Assembly: GCF_003711515.1 (NCBI RefSeq) | Contig: NW_021167081.1 | Coordinates: 1 to 64,000, forward strand | Direction: 5' to 3' | From: Sodiomyces alkalinus F11 | Taxonomy: Eukaryota > Ascomycota > Sordariomycetes > Glomerellales > Plectosphaerellaceae | DNA: 64,000 nucleotides | Shown here: positions 23,370-34,787 of the stretch, one piece after another | How the letters are laid out: each line of letters begins with the position of its first letter | How positions within the stretch are numbered: position 1 is the stretch's first letter | Notes under the pieces: generated by a model | What the model was told of the DNA's origin: nothing | Database searches by the model: none | The model's input: only the letters and a program-made list of their open reading frames with translations | Program-made: the position numbers and the translations under genes

Positions 23370-25059
23370 CTACGTGCTCTCTTCGGCCGGCCGCACGCTC
23401 TGCGGGTTGGAAAACACATTGTTCGGGTCCCAGGCCCTCTTGATCTGCTCGAGTCTGGGAAGGTTAGAACCCCAGTAGGATTCCTGGGCGTTCTCCAGCA
23501 GAGGGTCGACGTAGCCGGCGTAGGTGCCGAGGGTGCCATTCACATTCGACTGAATAGTCGACGCGATCCCTTCGAAGAAATCCCGCGTCCTCTGGCTGAG
23601 CTTCGGGATGCCGACGCCGTAGCCCTGGCCGAACATGATGGTATCGCGGTGGCGGTAGGCGGTGGCGTTGAGGGGCACGTCGCTGATGGCGCCGCCGGTG
23701 ACGTCGAAGATGAGGTACCAGATCAGGGTCCCCTTGTTGGCGCGGTCGATGTAGTTCATCAGCTCGTTGATGCCCTGGGAATTGAGGAGGGTGTCGCGGG
23801 TGAAGGCGACGCTCTTGGCCTTGAAGGGGGTGCTGATGTCGCTCAGCCAGAGGGCGCTCTCCTGGGCCTTCTGCGCGACGGAGCCGAGCCAGTCGTCAAT
23901 CACAATAGACTTCTTCCCGCCGGGGATGCGGTCGGGGATACCGGTGGCTTCGAACTCCTCCTTCGTGCCGTAAAAAGTGCCGGTGATGGCGGCGCCCAGC
24001 TCGTGCAGGACGAACTCGGAGCCGAAGCGGCGGTCGAGGTTCGGGTCGACGACGAGGTCCTGCCAGGCTTCGAAGACGGGGCCGAGGTTGCGGTGGCGGC
24101 CGAAGGTCATGGTGTAGGTGTACTCGACGACGTTGCCGGGCTCCGGGTTGGTCCGCATGACGAATTCGGTGATGATGCCGAAGCTGGCGCCGGCTCCCCT
24201 GAGAGCGAAGAAGAGGTCCGGGTTCTGGGTCTCGCTGGCGCGTACGATTTCGCCGTCGGCCGTGACGACTTCGACTTCGAGGACGTGGTCCAAGGACGAA
24301 CCCCACATGCGAGACGAGGGGCCGAGGCCTCCCTGCGCAGAAAAAGTTAGCATCGAGGACGGTGGCCCCGGAGGGGACGACATGCATTGAGCAAAGGGGA
24401 AGGAAAGGAACGGAAAGGAAAGGGGAAAGAAAGGCTGTTCTCACAATGGTGGCATGGCCGCCGAGGCCTACGCTAGGACAAGTACCGTGGGAGATGGCAC
24501 GGCCGCCATTCTCGTGGCACTTCTTGGTCACGTCGTGCAGTTTATGGCCAGCGCCTATAGTGGCCTGCCAGTTGTCGCGATTCATGTGGAAGTGCTGGAA
24601 GTTCCGGAGGTCGATGACGAGAGAGCCGTCTTCGCCGCCGACGCCATAGTTGCTAGGACGACGAGTTTGAGCATGTAGGAGGTAGGAGGTGTAGACAATG
24701 GAGGAAAAAAAAGAAGAAAAAATAAAATAAAAATGAAAAAGCAGAAAAAGCAGGAAAAAGAAGGAAAAAGAAGGAAAAAGGCCCCCCCAAAGTGAAGGGA
24801 CAAAAACTCACCCATAGGAATGACCGCCCGATTTGGCCTGCACATGGACATTGTTCTCGACGGCGCACCTCACGAAGGCGGCCACTTCTTCCGTGGTCTG
24901 GGGGCGAGTCACGGCGATAGGTTCGACGGGGATGTCGAGGTTGAACCGATCAACCCAGGCGACTTGGTATAGCGGGGTGTTCGGATACGCGACACATCCG
25001 GATCGTCCGCTGCAGACGGCGTTCAAGCACGTCGCCAAACTGCTGGGGTTCTGGCCCAT
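23370..25059 (-). CDS. AA7-type FAD oxidase with BBE domain (oligosaccharide oxidase-like)
   Basis: Exons 25059-24812, 24652-24445 and 24332-23370 give 472 residues. The fold is that of PCMH-type FAD oxidases with a C-terminal berberine-bridge (BBE) segment near the end (YAGYVDPLLEN...NVFSNPQSVRP). Both covalent FAD anchors are present: His80 in KSGGHSYG and Cys141 in GTCPSVGLGGH, a spacing like that of glucooligosaccharide oxidases. The second motif is followed by GGLGPSSRMWG across the third exon start. AA7 enzymes oxidise oligosaccharides or other alcohols with O2, forming H2O2. I start at ATG 25059 because related fungal proteins begin with a similar MGxxQS-type N-terminus; no signal peptide follows. 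However, the frame stays open about 100 bases upstream, so a leader exon cannot be excluded. The substrate is unknown. Confidence 0.9.
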
Positions 25060-26901
25060 AATTGCGGAAGGAAGAGCTCGGTAGGCAGAACGGTTTTTCT
25101 TGCTAGCAGCAGCTTGAACCAGACGTGACTTTTGAACGCCACCTGGAATGAGGCGGCGGCGGGTTCTCGGAAGGGTTGAAGAGGGAGAACTGAGGTAAAC
25201 AACCGCATGATCGGGTCAGGTCTTTGACATGGTATTTACGGGAGATGGACGGCACTCGACGTGGGGAAATTGACCTGCCAAGAGGAATGAGCTCACTGTA
25301 TTCGTACGAAGTAATTAATTACGCTGGAGGTCGCTCTTGCCCCCTGTCCCCTGTCCCGGGTCTGGCCCTCCCCTGGTCCTCGGCTCTCATCTGGCCGCCA
25401 CACGGGGTCGCCATTGCTTGCCCGACATCCAATCCATGGACGATGTCCTTGACCACGTAATGTTGAAAAATATCCCCATAAAGAGCACACGTGAAGCTAA
25501 ACGACCTTCGCATCTGTGGAGTAGAAGGCTGGCGGAAATCCTTTCCCGTGGGGGGGGGAGGAATGGGCAGGTGAGGAAATCACGAGCATCGATGCATTCT
25601 TCATATCTCCATATCCTAGGAATGGTATCAATCTGAACCTGAGGCCATCGGCAAGGAGCCGCGTCTGACTGAGACATCTCCTTGGCGGTCTCCACGGGGA
25701 GAGACCGTTATTTAATGACTTGCTGTGACCGTCGAGGACTGTATAGTCTTGTCATGATGTTAATTTCTCTCGTCTGCTCCCATTCTGCCGCAGAGGTAGT
25801 GCTTGTTCGCGAGTCCCAATAAGATATCCAAACGAAGGTGATGTTTTGGCGATAGGCGACAGGGACAGCGAGTGGGAGTGGACTGGTGACGTCTCGCACC
25901 AGACGGTGGGGAAAAAGAGGACGAAACCAAATGAAGCGTCGTGGTTGGACAGCTCATTGGTAGGTTTTGGGCGGTTAATATGTCATAATTGGGCTGATGT
26001 AACCCCCTGCACGTTGTCGAGGGCGAATTCGTACGAAGTACATACGCTGAGAAAAAGGGTGAATAGGTACTTCTCCATTTTGCTTTTTCCTGGGGACATC
26101 GGTACTTTCTATCAAACATATACCGAGGGGGAAAGGGGGAAAGCTACCAATACGGGACAGAACACAGTAATCTCAAATTTTTCTACACAGTGCCCTTATC
26201 GGCAAGGCTGCCTAAGAATTCGGTCTGGTCTCACACCTCCACATCTCACTGAGCACGACCATATTCGATCGAAACTTCCTCAGGACAACACTCGACCGAC
26301 CCAAACCCAACTCTCCGCCAGGCCTCTTCCTCCAGATACCTCCTTCCATCTCCGACGTATTCGGGGACAATCGCGAGAAATTCCGACGTATCACCTCCTT
26401 TCTCACTCGCTCCACATGATTCACTTCCAGCGACAGTGCAAGGATCCGGCCCGTCAGTTCAACCACCAGAAGAGTAAAACCGATGCCGGTACCGGACGAC
26501 AAATCCAGTAACTTCTTGTGACATCACTTCCGAATCTGAAATGTCACTGTGAGAGTCAACTTCTCCAAAAGGAAGGGCGCCGGCACCGTGAGGGTGTATG
26601 GCCACCCATCTACCGTCTATGTAGCCTCAGATAGGCAACGTCACACCAACAACGACGACCAACCACACCCGTATCGTGCGTCTTTCTATCATCTTTTCTC
26701 CCTCTCGCTTCCCTCCACTTCTCCTACGCTAGAAGTGAACAGCCGAACATCGGGGCTGGGAGAACTCTCGCGCTACTAGACACCACGTTACACAGCCGTG
26801 AACACCTCGTCTGATCATTTTCTACGAAAAAGAAAATAAGAAGAAAAAAAACCCCCGCGGACACTGTCTGAACAAAAGGTGCGTACACGGACACTGACAC
26901 C
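25060..26901. other. Divergent intergenic region, FAD oxidase / NEJ1
   Basis: The flanking genes are divergent, so both promoters lie here. It contains two copies of ATTCGTACGAAGTA at 25300-25313 and 26027-26040 (separate entry). No supported gene; the open frames at 25387-26511 lack domains. Confidence 0.55.
25300..26040. promoter_or_regulatory. Paired palindromic motif ATTCGTACGAAGTA
   Basis: The 14-mer ATTCGTACGAAGTA occurs at 25300-25313 and again at 26027-26040, in the same orientation, between two divergent genes. Its core TTCGTACGAA is a perfect 10-bp palindrome, the form expected for a site bound by a dimeric transcription factor. A role is inferred only from symmetry, repetition and position. 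Confidence 0.35.
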
Positions 26902-28518
26902 ATGGACACGCCTCCGTCCTGGCGCCCTCTTGCTGTGCCGGCCCCCCACGGCGTACCGGCCCTGCTTGTGTCCACCGCCTTCGCCACCGATTCCTACACC
27001 ATCCGCGTCACCGACATGGCCAACCTATGGGCCGAGGTGATGGACCGCAGGGCTATCTACAGGCGAAGTCTCGACGAGGACACCACCATCGATCCCACCG
27101 ACAGTCCGCAGAACATGCAGGCCTTTCTGTCGCGCATCCGCTCCGCCTTCGACCCCTCGCACGAGGACCACGCCGATAGCCGTCTGACCCTGTCCGTCGA
27201 TCCCCCATCCGGCCGTGGCGGTGACCACGTTCTCGTCCTGAACATGACTTGCGAGCTTCCCGGCTTAGACCCCCTCCGGTGGCCCATGGTCTTGCACAGA
27301 TGCCCCCCGTCGCAGCTCGCCACCGAGCTGGTTCTACCGCTCATACAGGCCAACCTGACCAGGACGCAGCAAGTGAACTCGCTTCTCGACATCATCCACC
27401 AAAAGGACGCTGTCCTCGCCAGGCTTCTGGACAAGCTTGAGGCCACTGGCACCCGCCTAGAACATATCTTCCCAGCCCTCTCGGCAAAGCAGAGGGTTTC
27501 CAGAAGTACCGCAGAGCAAAAGGTCCGCGGTCTGGCCCCTTTCAAGCGAGAGGTGTGGGACGACCAGCAAGCCGCCCGTGATGAGCTGCCAAAAGATGTC
27601 CCTTCTCTAACCGAAGCCGTCTTTGGCGAGACGGGACTTGCGTACCACTCAGGGATGGATGTCTGCGACTCCCCAGCCCTCGACAACTGGTGGACCAAAC
27701 TCGGTAGTGCATCGAGCATACCCATCATTGGACCCAGACGGGGGAATTCTCAGACGCAGAACAAGACCCTCCCTTTACAGAGTCGGACAGCCGATGATGC
27801 TGACGAGGATGATGATGTTTTTGAGACCCAAGCCACCCCCCCACCTCGACCATCGGCTCGGCAGCATGCTGAAGACCAGAGAAAGGCCAATGGTGATGAC
27901 GAGTCCACTCTGGATGAAGACGGCTCGCCATCTCCTCCTCCAGCCGAGCCCTCAGATGCAGGGAAGGGGAAACACAGGCCTCCTTCACGACTTGGCGCTA
28001 TTGGCAAGAAAAAGCGCCCCTCTCCAACGCCGCCTCGGCCCCCTCGGCCATCCACTCCCGGCGGGGATGGGTCCGAGACGGAATCCCAGACGGAATCCGA
28101 CTTGGATGAGGAACCACGAGGGTCTGGATCAACGAGAGACCGCCCAGCCCCGCCCTCTTCACTCGCCGGTACGACCCCCAAGAAGCGGGGTGGTCTTGGT
28201 CGCATCGGCGGCACCAAGAGAGAAGAGCCTGCGCCCTCATCCAGAACCGAGGACACACCAGCAGCAACGGCGCCAGAGAAACGAACGCCCAGGAAACTCG
28301 GCAAAATCGGCCATAAGTCTGTTGCTACTCACCCGCCAGATGGGGACGGGGACGGGGACGGTGAGGGTCACACGCGAGGGCGGACGACAGAGCGAGACCC
28401 GGAACCAGAGGCGAGAGAAACCTCCGAGGAGAGGGCTAACCGCAAGCGGGAAGAGCTAAAAAAGGAACTGGAAAGGAAAGCTGCGGCCGGCCCGGCACGA
28501 AAGAAGCGCAAATTCTAG
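26902..28518 (+). CDS. NEJ1: Non-homologous end-joining factor Nej1/XLF
   Basis: Single exon, 538 residues. The N-terminal 140 residues match the XLF/Nej1 head: SWRPLAVP, ALLVSTAFATDSYTIRVTDMANLW, DRRAIYRRSLDEDTTIDP, and LDPLRWPMVLHRCP. A helical stalk follows (about 140-190: VLPLIQANLTRTQQVN, DAVLARLLDKLEATGT, LEHIFPALSAKQRV). The rest is a long disordered Ser/Pro/acidic tail with repeated RLGAIGKKKRPSP-like and RIGGTK / KLGKIGHK basic patches, ending in KKRKF. In XLF proteins a basic cluster plus a terminal Phe binds Ku, so this tail probably does too. The protein bridges DNA ends with Ku and the Lif1/XRCC4-DNA ligase IV complex in the nucleus. The tail is longer than in human XLF (299 residues), as is common in filamentous fungi. 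Confidence 0.9.
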   Translation: MDTPPSWRPLAVPAPHGVPALLVSTAFATDSYTIRVTDMANLWAEVMDRRAIYRRSLDEDTTIDPTDSPQNMQAFLSRIRSAFDPSHEDHADSRLTLSVDPPSGRGGDHVLVLNMTCELPGLDPLRWPMVLHRCPPSQLATELVLPLIQANLTRTQQVNSLLDIIHQKDAVLARLLDKLEATGTRLEHIFPALSAKQRVSRSTAEQKVRGLAPFKREVWDDQQAARDELPKDVPSLTEAVFGETGLAYHSGMDVCDSPALDNWWTKLGSASSIPIIGPRRGNSQTQNKTLPLQSRTADDADEDDDVFETQATPPPRPSARQHAEDQRKANGDDESTLDEDGSPSPPPAEPSDAGKGKHRPPSRLGAIGKKKRPSPTPPRPPRPSTPGGDGSETESQTESDLDEEPRGSGSTRDRPAPPSSLAGTTPKKRGGLGRIGGTKREEPAPSSRTEDTPAATAPEKRTPRKLGKIGHKSVATHPPDGDGDGDGEGHTRGRTTERDPEPEARETSEERANRKREELKKELERKAAAGPARKKRKF

Positions 28519-31500
28519 GCCCATTGATCGTTGGACACCTCGTGGCACCCTCACTCGGTCGAACAGTTACCCCTGACACTCTGAACTACACCAACTAAAC
28601 CAACGCTTCAGATACCGAGGCTCTGCATCGGCAAGCTAGAAACTTCAACGTACGTATGAAAAAAGACCAGACACTCATTATACTCCTCACCAAATGGTTC
28701 GGTTCATGTCCCAACCCCCATCGTTACCTAACGCCCGTCTCCAAGGACGGACGACATGCGGCGACGCAACCACCCGCTGCCGATCGCCTCTTGGGGGCCT
28801 CTCGATGAGGCTCTTACCCCAACTTTTTCAATGCCGGCCGTTCCCTACGAAACGAGTGGATCTCTGTGTATCACGAGGGGAACATGAATCTTACGGAGAC
28901 GTTTCGGTCTCACCCACCCCTTCTTCGTCCTCTCCCCCACAAAATGGCACGACGGCGAACTGCCTGGCAGCCCTCTCTCGACTTTCTTCCACCATAAGCC
29001 TCCGCTCATGGCGACGTTTCACCCCAGACCTGTCCGTGGAGACCAACTTCACCGTTCGCCCCCGTCTTCCCCGTCTCCCCCGTCTCCCCCTCTACACCCT
29101 ATCTCCTTCGCTTCCGTTTTCCCCCACCTGTGTCGCATCGTCTTTTGTGTTCCTCGGACGTCGCCCGACTGTGGCGCATGGTCGCTCCCGTCTATTTCCC
29201 GGATAGGACGAGACGGGATCGCCTAAATCCCGGTCTCGAGTTTAGAAGTCAAGGGTTTCTCTTGAGGATCCATCTCGCTCTAGGCCGGAGAAGTACATTA
29301 GCATCTTCGGCGTCTCAGCACGGCGTCGAAAAGAAAGAAAAGAATTAGTCTCTTTCAGACCTCCAGTATGAGACTTCGGCCAAGATTCACACCCTCCCTG
29401 CCGTCTCACAGAAAGTCATGACATTTGTTTCACATACCGAGAGACTCATCCCCTATGGGTCATGTCAGCTCAGAAGTTCAGCGTCGGACCTCAATCAGCA
29501 TCTTCCCGGGACATCTACCGAGGCTACACCAACTCAATGCCGCCAAGCCCTCTGCTACAAAAGTGCATTCCACGTGGCATGCCTGGGTCCGTGGGTCCGG
29601 GTATTGCGGTGCACTCGCCGGTCGAACCAGGATAGACGGTTTCAAGTCGCACTTGAACAGCACCCGCCGGCCTTTCCGCGGAAGGTTGAGTATCACAGGG
29701 TGTACAGTATAGAGTGGGCAAGTAACGTTCCTTATGGGCTTTCGCCACGGTTCCAATATTGGAAGGAATCCAACTCTACGCGATGTTCCACACGCGGACA
29801 GCCGACAGACGGCACTTGGTGAAGAACGAGAACCCCCTGGGGTGTTCCGGACATGATGTGTAAGATCACTCTGCTATCCGTTCGGCGATCTTCTCGCTGC
29901 CGGCAAAGGCTTTCTCTGTGCAAGCATAGTGACACTCTTAATGCCACTGACAGAGCTCTTCAGAGGTAGTCCTCGCGTCGTGTCCCCCTGGGTGGACCCG
30001 TAACCGTAACCATACCAAGTCTTGATGCCATTTTGTGTCGCCAGGAGTTGGTCGACCTTCTGCCTCGGCACTCCATCCCGTGGGAATTTGTACGTATCCT
30101 GTTCTAGTGGCTGTCTCTCTTTTGCCAGCTGTGCAAGTCGTCTGGTCTGAGGCGGCTGAACTGCAGACCAACTCGGATAATCTTTCTTTCTATACATGTG
30201 ACGTGTGAGACAAGTCGCCCACAACGGAATCCAGGAGCATGTCGTCCTCGACTCAACAAAGCTGTGATAGGCGTGGTTTAGCTAGCGCCACCTGGTTGAT
30301 TGGGCCGCCCTCCCCCCCTTTTCTCGTTCGCACCGGACGGTTCCCCCGATACGCCACGCTAGGTTTACAGCAGGGCGTTCCATCATCATGGAGAACACTT
30401 CTATGCACGACGACTCGGGAACGACAGTTGCGAGTTTCGATTCAAGCTGTAGTTGGTTCTATACAGGGGGCCTATGCTTCAACGTATGGTTTGTGGTTGA
30501 ACCAGCTGTCATATCTCACCCATCCCTTACTTTACCTCCCAGCATCCGCTAGTCACATATCATGAAGCGGGAAGTGGTCGTTGCTCACCGGTCTTCGTTC
30601 TTATATGTAAGACCTTCAACTTGGTGACTAGTGGGCACACGGTCTCTTCTTTGACCCCGAGACCCCTTCCGTCATATCACGACAAACGCATCGTGGCACA
30701 TGCATAACATTCTCGGCCGGGGCTGTGGGCTTAGCTGTCCCGGTCACGAAGTGGTCTACTTATACGCCGTCTCCGGGGCGAGACGATCTCTTTTTACTGC
30801 AAAAGCTTTTCGGGCCTACCCGGTACATTTGTTTTCTTCCCTTTACGAATAGATTTTGCAGGAAAGCACGCTGTTGCGTTCATCCACTAGAGACAACATG
30901 AAGACATGCATCAGCCAAGGTTACCTTCATTTGAGCCATGCGTCTTCCGCTCCCGCGAGACATGAACTCTTCAACATGGGATGATCGAGAACTTTCGACC
31001 AAAAGATAACTCCGACCGGGGGGGGGGGGGTTCCTATTTCCAAGGAATGATAGAGAAGTAGTACGCCTCATGAAAGCTACGGATCATGGGAGAATAAGAC
31101 CATGGAAGTTTATATGTCCCTAGTGAACACAAAAAGTCCTTCCATTGAGTCGTTTTTGCTAATGACAGTCATACGCCTCATCTTCAATATTCAAGGAAAT
31201 GCCGTAAAATTGTTCCCATTACGCGACGCAATGGTCATAGTGTGTGTTCGTGTTCAGTAACATCTTGCAGCAGCATTAGGTGTAGGTCAGCCGGTGGCGG
31301 CGCAGTCCCAGCTGAAATGCAACTTGCGCGAGACAAACGATCATGTTCCCAACTGCTCGATCTAGATACCGCACAGAGTTGCTATGTCATCTCGAGACGA
31401 ACGGAGGTCGAGTATCTACTTCGTAGGGTTGCACGACAGCGGTAAACGCCGTTGACCGCATCGAGTCGCGGCAAGGGAGAAGCAGCTGCCAGACACGAGG

Positions 31501-34357
31501 GTCCAACGACCTGGTAACCGTTCCTAGAACAGAAGATGGGCGTTGCGGCAGATGCCCTTCGTTTGCGGGCAGCGGATATAATGCGGGTTCAAGGACTCAA
31601 GGTGTTCGAGGACAAACGACATGAAGACGATTACAAAGTGTGGGAGGAGTTGGGACGAGAAAAAAAACCTGATATCCTTTTTTGGGAGGGTAGTAGTTCA
31701 GGGAAAGACACCAAATGGATACTCGAGCTCCAGAAATGAGGAATCACATTTGGTTATCATCGTCCCGGTTTGGACGCATCAAGAGGTTGTTACCATACAG
31801 GGAAGAGATCGACCTGCCTTATTGGCTGTATTGGCCGGCATGCAGGCAGCAGACGCACTACTTTTGTGGTGCATCGCGGTCTGCATGGTGATCATTCTGT
31901 CCCCCGCCCCCCTTGTCGGAGATGTGATGAGCGGTCGAAATCTGTCTGGTAAAAGCGAAGCCGGAAGCCGGGGGTCGAGGATCCGCGGCAAAAAGCCAGT
32001 AACACCCCCTTGTTGAAATCCCGTTCCTGACCTCTAACCAGCCTGCTCCTTACCCTGGTCAGAGGTGTGAAGTGAACTTGCTCAAGAAAAGTCGAAGCTC
32101 GAGGTTTACCCGACAATAGTGCAGCATCGAGGTCACATCGCATTCCGCGGATATCCCAAATCACAACAGTGTCATACCCCCCACCGGCATTGGCTGGCTT
32201 AGATACGAATGCTAGATCTCTGGGCAACATTAGTACGCAAGGGTCCTCCGACAAAGAAGGATAGGTAAGGTAGCCGGCGAGGTAGCCGATCATAGCCGGC
32301 TTTGACAGCCGCTGGCGCCGTTGTGTTTTCTTTCTTTTTCTTTTCTTTTCCATCTTCATCTTCTTCCAGCCTTTCCCGCTCCTCTCCTCAGTCGGTTTGC
32401 ACGATCAACCCGCTACCCCACTTAACGCGTGCGGCGCCTGTCAACCTCTCAACTCCGCCCAGATCGGCGAAGTTAGGTAGGTCGGCCTCCTACATCTAAG
32501 CTAGAATGGAAAACCTTGGTGATGGCTGTCTCGCCAGGCAACACATAACTGGCCCGCGTAGCCATGTGGCGTATGTAGGTGTAGGGTCTTGGAGCTTGAG
32601 CGGGTGATACCGCGATGGAGAAGCCTGTTCGGAGTCAAAAGTACGGATACCTGGTATTTGCACTCCATACTTCGTACATACATAGGAGGTGGATACGAGA
32701 CGTACGCTGTAAGTACATGTACGAATAGGTACAGACATTCGTGGACGTCTCAATCCGGCAAGATCCACAACATGCGCAAGGACCAACAATATATCACTGC
32801 TTTTGCTGCGGACACTGACCAATAACCGCGAACTGCCCTCCGTTCATATTCACCTGTTAGTGTAACACAGTGTATACTTGGTTCCTGGGACCACCCCCTT
32901 GAGGCTTGAGACCTTGAGACTCCCTCGTAAGATATATGTAAGATCGCCCCTGGTCGCCGGGGCAGGTGATCTCGCCAACCTGCGGCAGGACTTGGGGGAT
33001 CTACGCGTAATCTCCGCCAAAACGGGGCCTGGCCGGTGTAGTTAGTTGTGAGATTACCTTTCCCCTTAGGGCGGGCGTTCAAGCTATACGCGTTGTATGC
33101 ATTTTCTGGAGGAGGGCTGATAAATCCGATGTCCCGGAGGAGAACAACGGAGATAGCGTCGAGGATGTCGAGGTCCAGCCGCGTGAAATGCGGCAGTTCA
33201 AGATGCACCTGTGGGGGCTGTCTCACTATAATGCGCCCCGAGACTGACAGTTGGTGGACCGACGGCTATGGCGCAATGAGACGGTGATATCAGTTGGAAT
33301 TGCAGTTTCCCAGCGGTTTACTCTATCTCCTTGAGCATCTTTTATTTAACTTCATTTTACATTCAGATCAGAGACGTCTCGACGAGACAAGTAGAGAGAA
33401 TCAGGGCAAAATCAGCAAATCCTTTCCATATCCATACGACAGTACTGCTTCGGTATCTGAACGAATTCGGCCGGGCCCATTCTCTTGGAAATGAGTTCGC
33501 GGTCATCATCGTGAGCACTGACAGGCACAGTCGTCACGATGGACTTTCGCCCCTATAAAGTCTGGTATTATATCGATGCTTCTAATCCCACTCCCCCCCG
33601 GGACCCCTGTTCTGTTCCTGTCTTTTCTGCCATTCATGGGCGTTGACACCGGGTTTTGGACCCTACATACCTACACACTGTGCATTTATCCCATAACTCC
33701 CCGTAACTCCCGTCTTCTCACAAGTCAGCCCAACAGAACTGTTATCCGTCGTACAGTACCTAGCTACTTTAGCTAAAGCATTAGCCCAACGTGGAGTAGC
33801 GCGCCCCGAGAAACTGGTAACCAATTGGATACCGCGCTAGGGACGGGGGCCCGGCCGGGGAAGACGTCCCGGAGAGGATTACAAATAGTCCCGGTCACAA
33901 GAGTACAGTCGTCAACAGTGCGCACAGAGTACATACGCATACTTCCAATAAGTGATGAATTACGCGTCGCGCCCGCAGCCTCCCTCCCACATGCCGCTTT
34001 TGCCCAAGGTATGTTCTATTCTGTTCGGACACTTTTTAACCTCCGACCTCGTATGTTTCGATGCAAGTCGCATTCGCAATCTTCTCCTGTCTGAATACTG
34101 TGAAATCAGGAAGGATAGAAATTTAGAATGTCGCAAATGATTTCCGGCCGAGATAATATCATGGACCATTACCCCGGGAATGATATTTAGGATATTTAGA
34201 GTCGCAATGGGAGAGTAAAATGAACGAGAAATGATGGCAATATCATACCCTTGTATTTTATTTCCTGGGTATCCGGTAATTATGGCTGAGACATCTCATG
34301 CTTCTCAATCACACCCGCACTGTGTAAGTACCTACACAACGTATTGATGGTTCCCGT
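28519..34357. other. Gene-poor region
   Basis: About 5.8 kb downstream of NEJ1 with no gene I can support. Many short frames occur; those at 29874-30224 (-), 31536-31739 (+) and 32750-33226 (-) have somewhat protein-like composition but no recognised domain and could be decayed gene fragments. A G12 run lies at 31019-31030. The part after about 32,900 is AT-richer and carries repeated TAC/GTA words. RIP-degraded repeats are possible, but I could not compute an index. Confidence 0.5.
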
Positions 34358-34787
34358 NNNNNNNNNNNNNNNNNNNNNNNNNNNNNNNNNNNNNNNNNNN
34401 NNNNNNNNNNNNNNNNNNNNNNNNNNNNNNNNNNNNNNNNNNNNNNNNNNNNNNNNNNNNNNNNNNNNNNNNNNNNNNNNNNNNNNNNNNNNNNNNNNNN
34501 NNNNNNNNNNNNNNNNNNNNNNNNNNNNNNNNNNNNNNNNNNNNNNNNNNNNNNNNNNNNNNNNNNNNNNNNNNNNNNNNNNNNNNNNNNNNNNNNNNNN
34601 NNNNNNNNNNNNNNNNNNNNNNNNNNNNNNNNNNNNNNNNNNNNNNNNNNNNNNNNNNNNNNNNNNNNNNNNNNNNNNNNNNNNNNNNNNNNNNNNNNNN
34701 NNNNNNNNNNNNNNNNNNNNNNNNNNNNNNNNNNNNNNNNNNNNNNNNNNNNNNNNNNNNNNNNNNNNNNNNNNNNNNNNNNNNNNN
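34358..34787. other. Assembly gap (430 N)
   Basis: Bases 34358-34787 are N. The right flank begins with a run of 17 A. The odd length suggests an estimated gap. Content is unknown; it may be a repeat or homopolymer that stopped assembly. Confidence 0.98.

Noticed and set aside
29874..30224. 116-codon minus-strand frame with protein-like composition
   Set aside because: No family match I can defend; may be a gene fragment but kept only as a note in the gene-poor region.
32750..33226. 158-codon minus-strand frame with HLELPHFTRLDLDILDAISV
   Set aside because: The first 30 residues look protein-like but the rest does not; too weak to call a gene or pseudogene.
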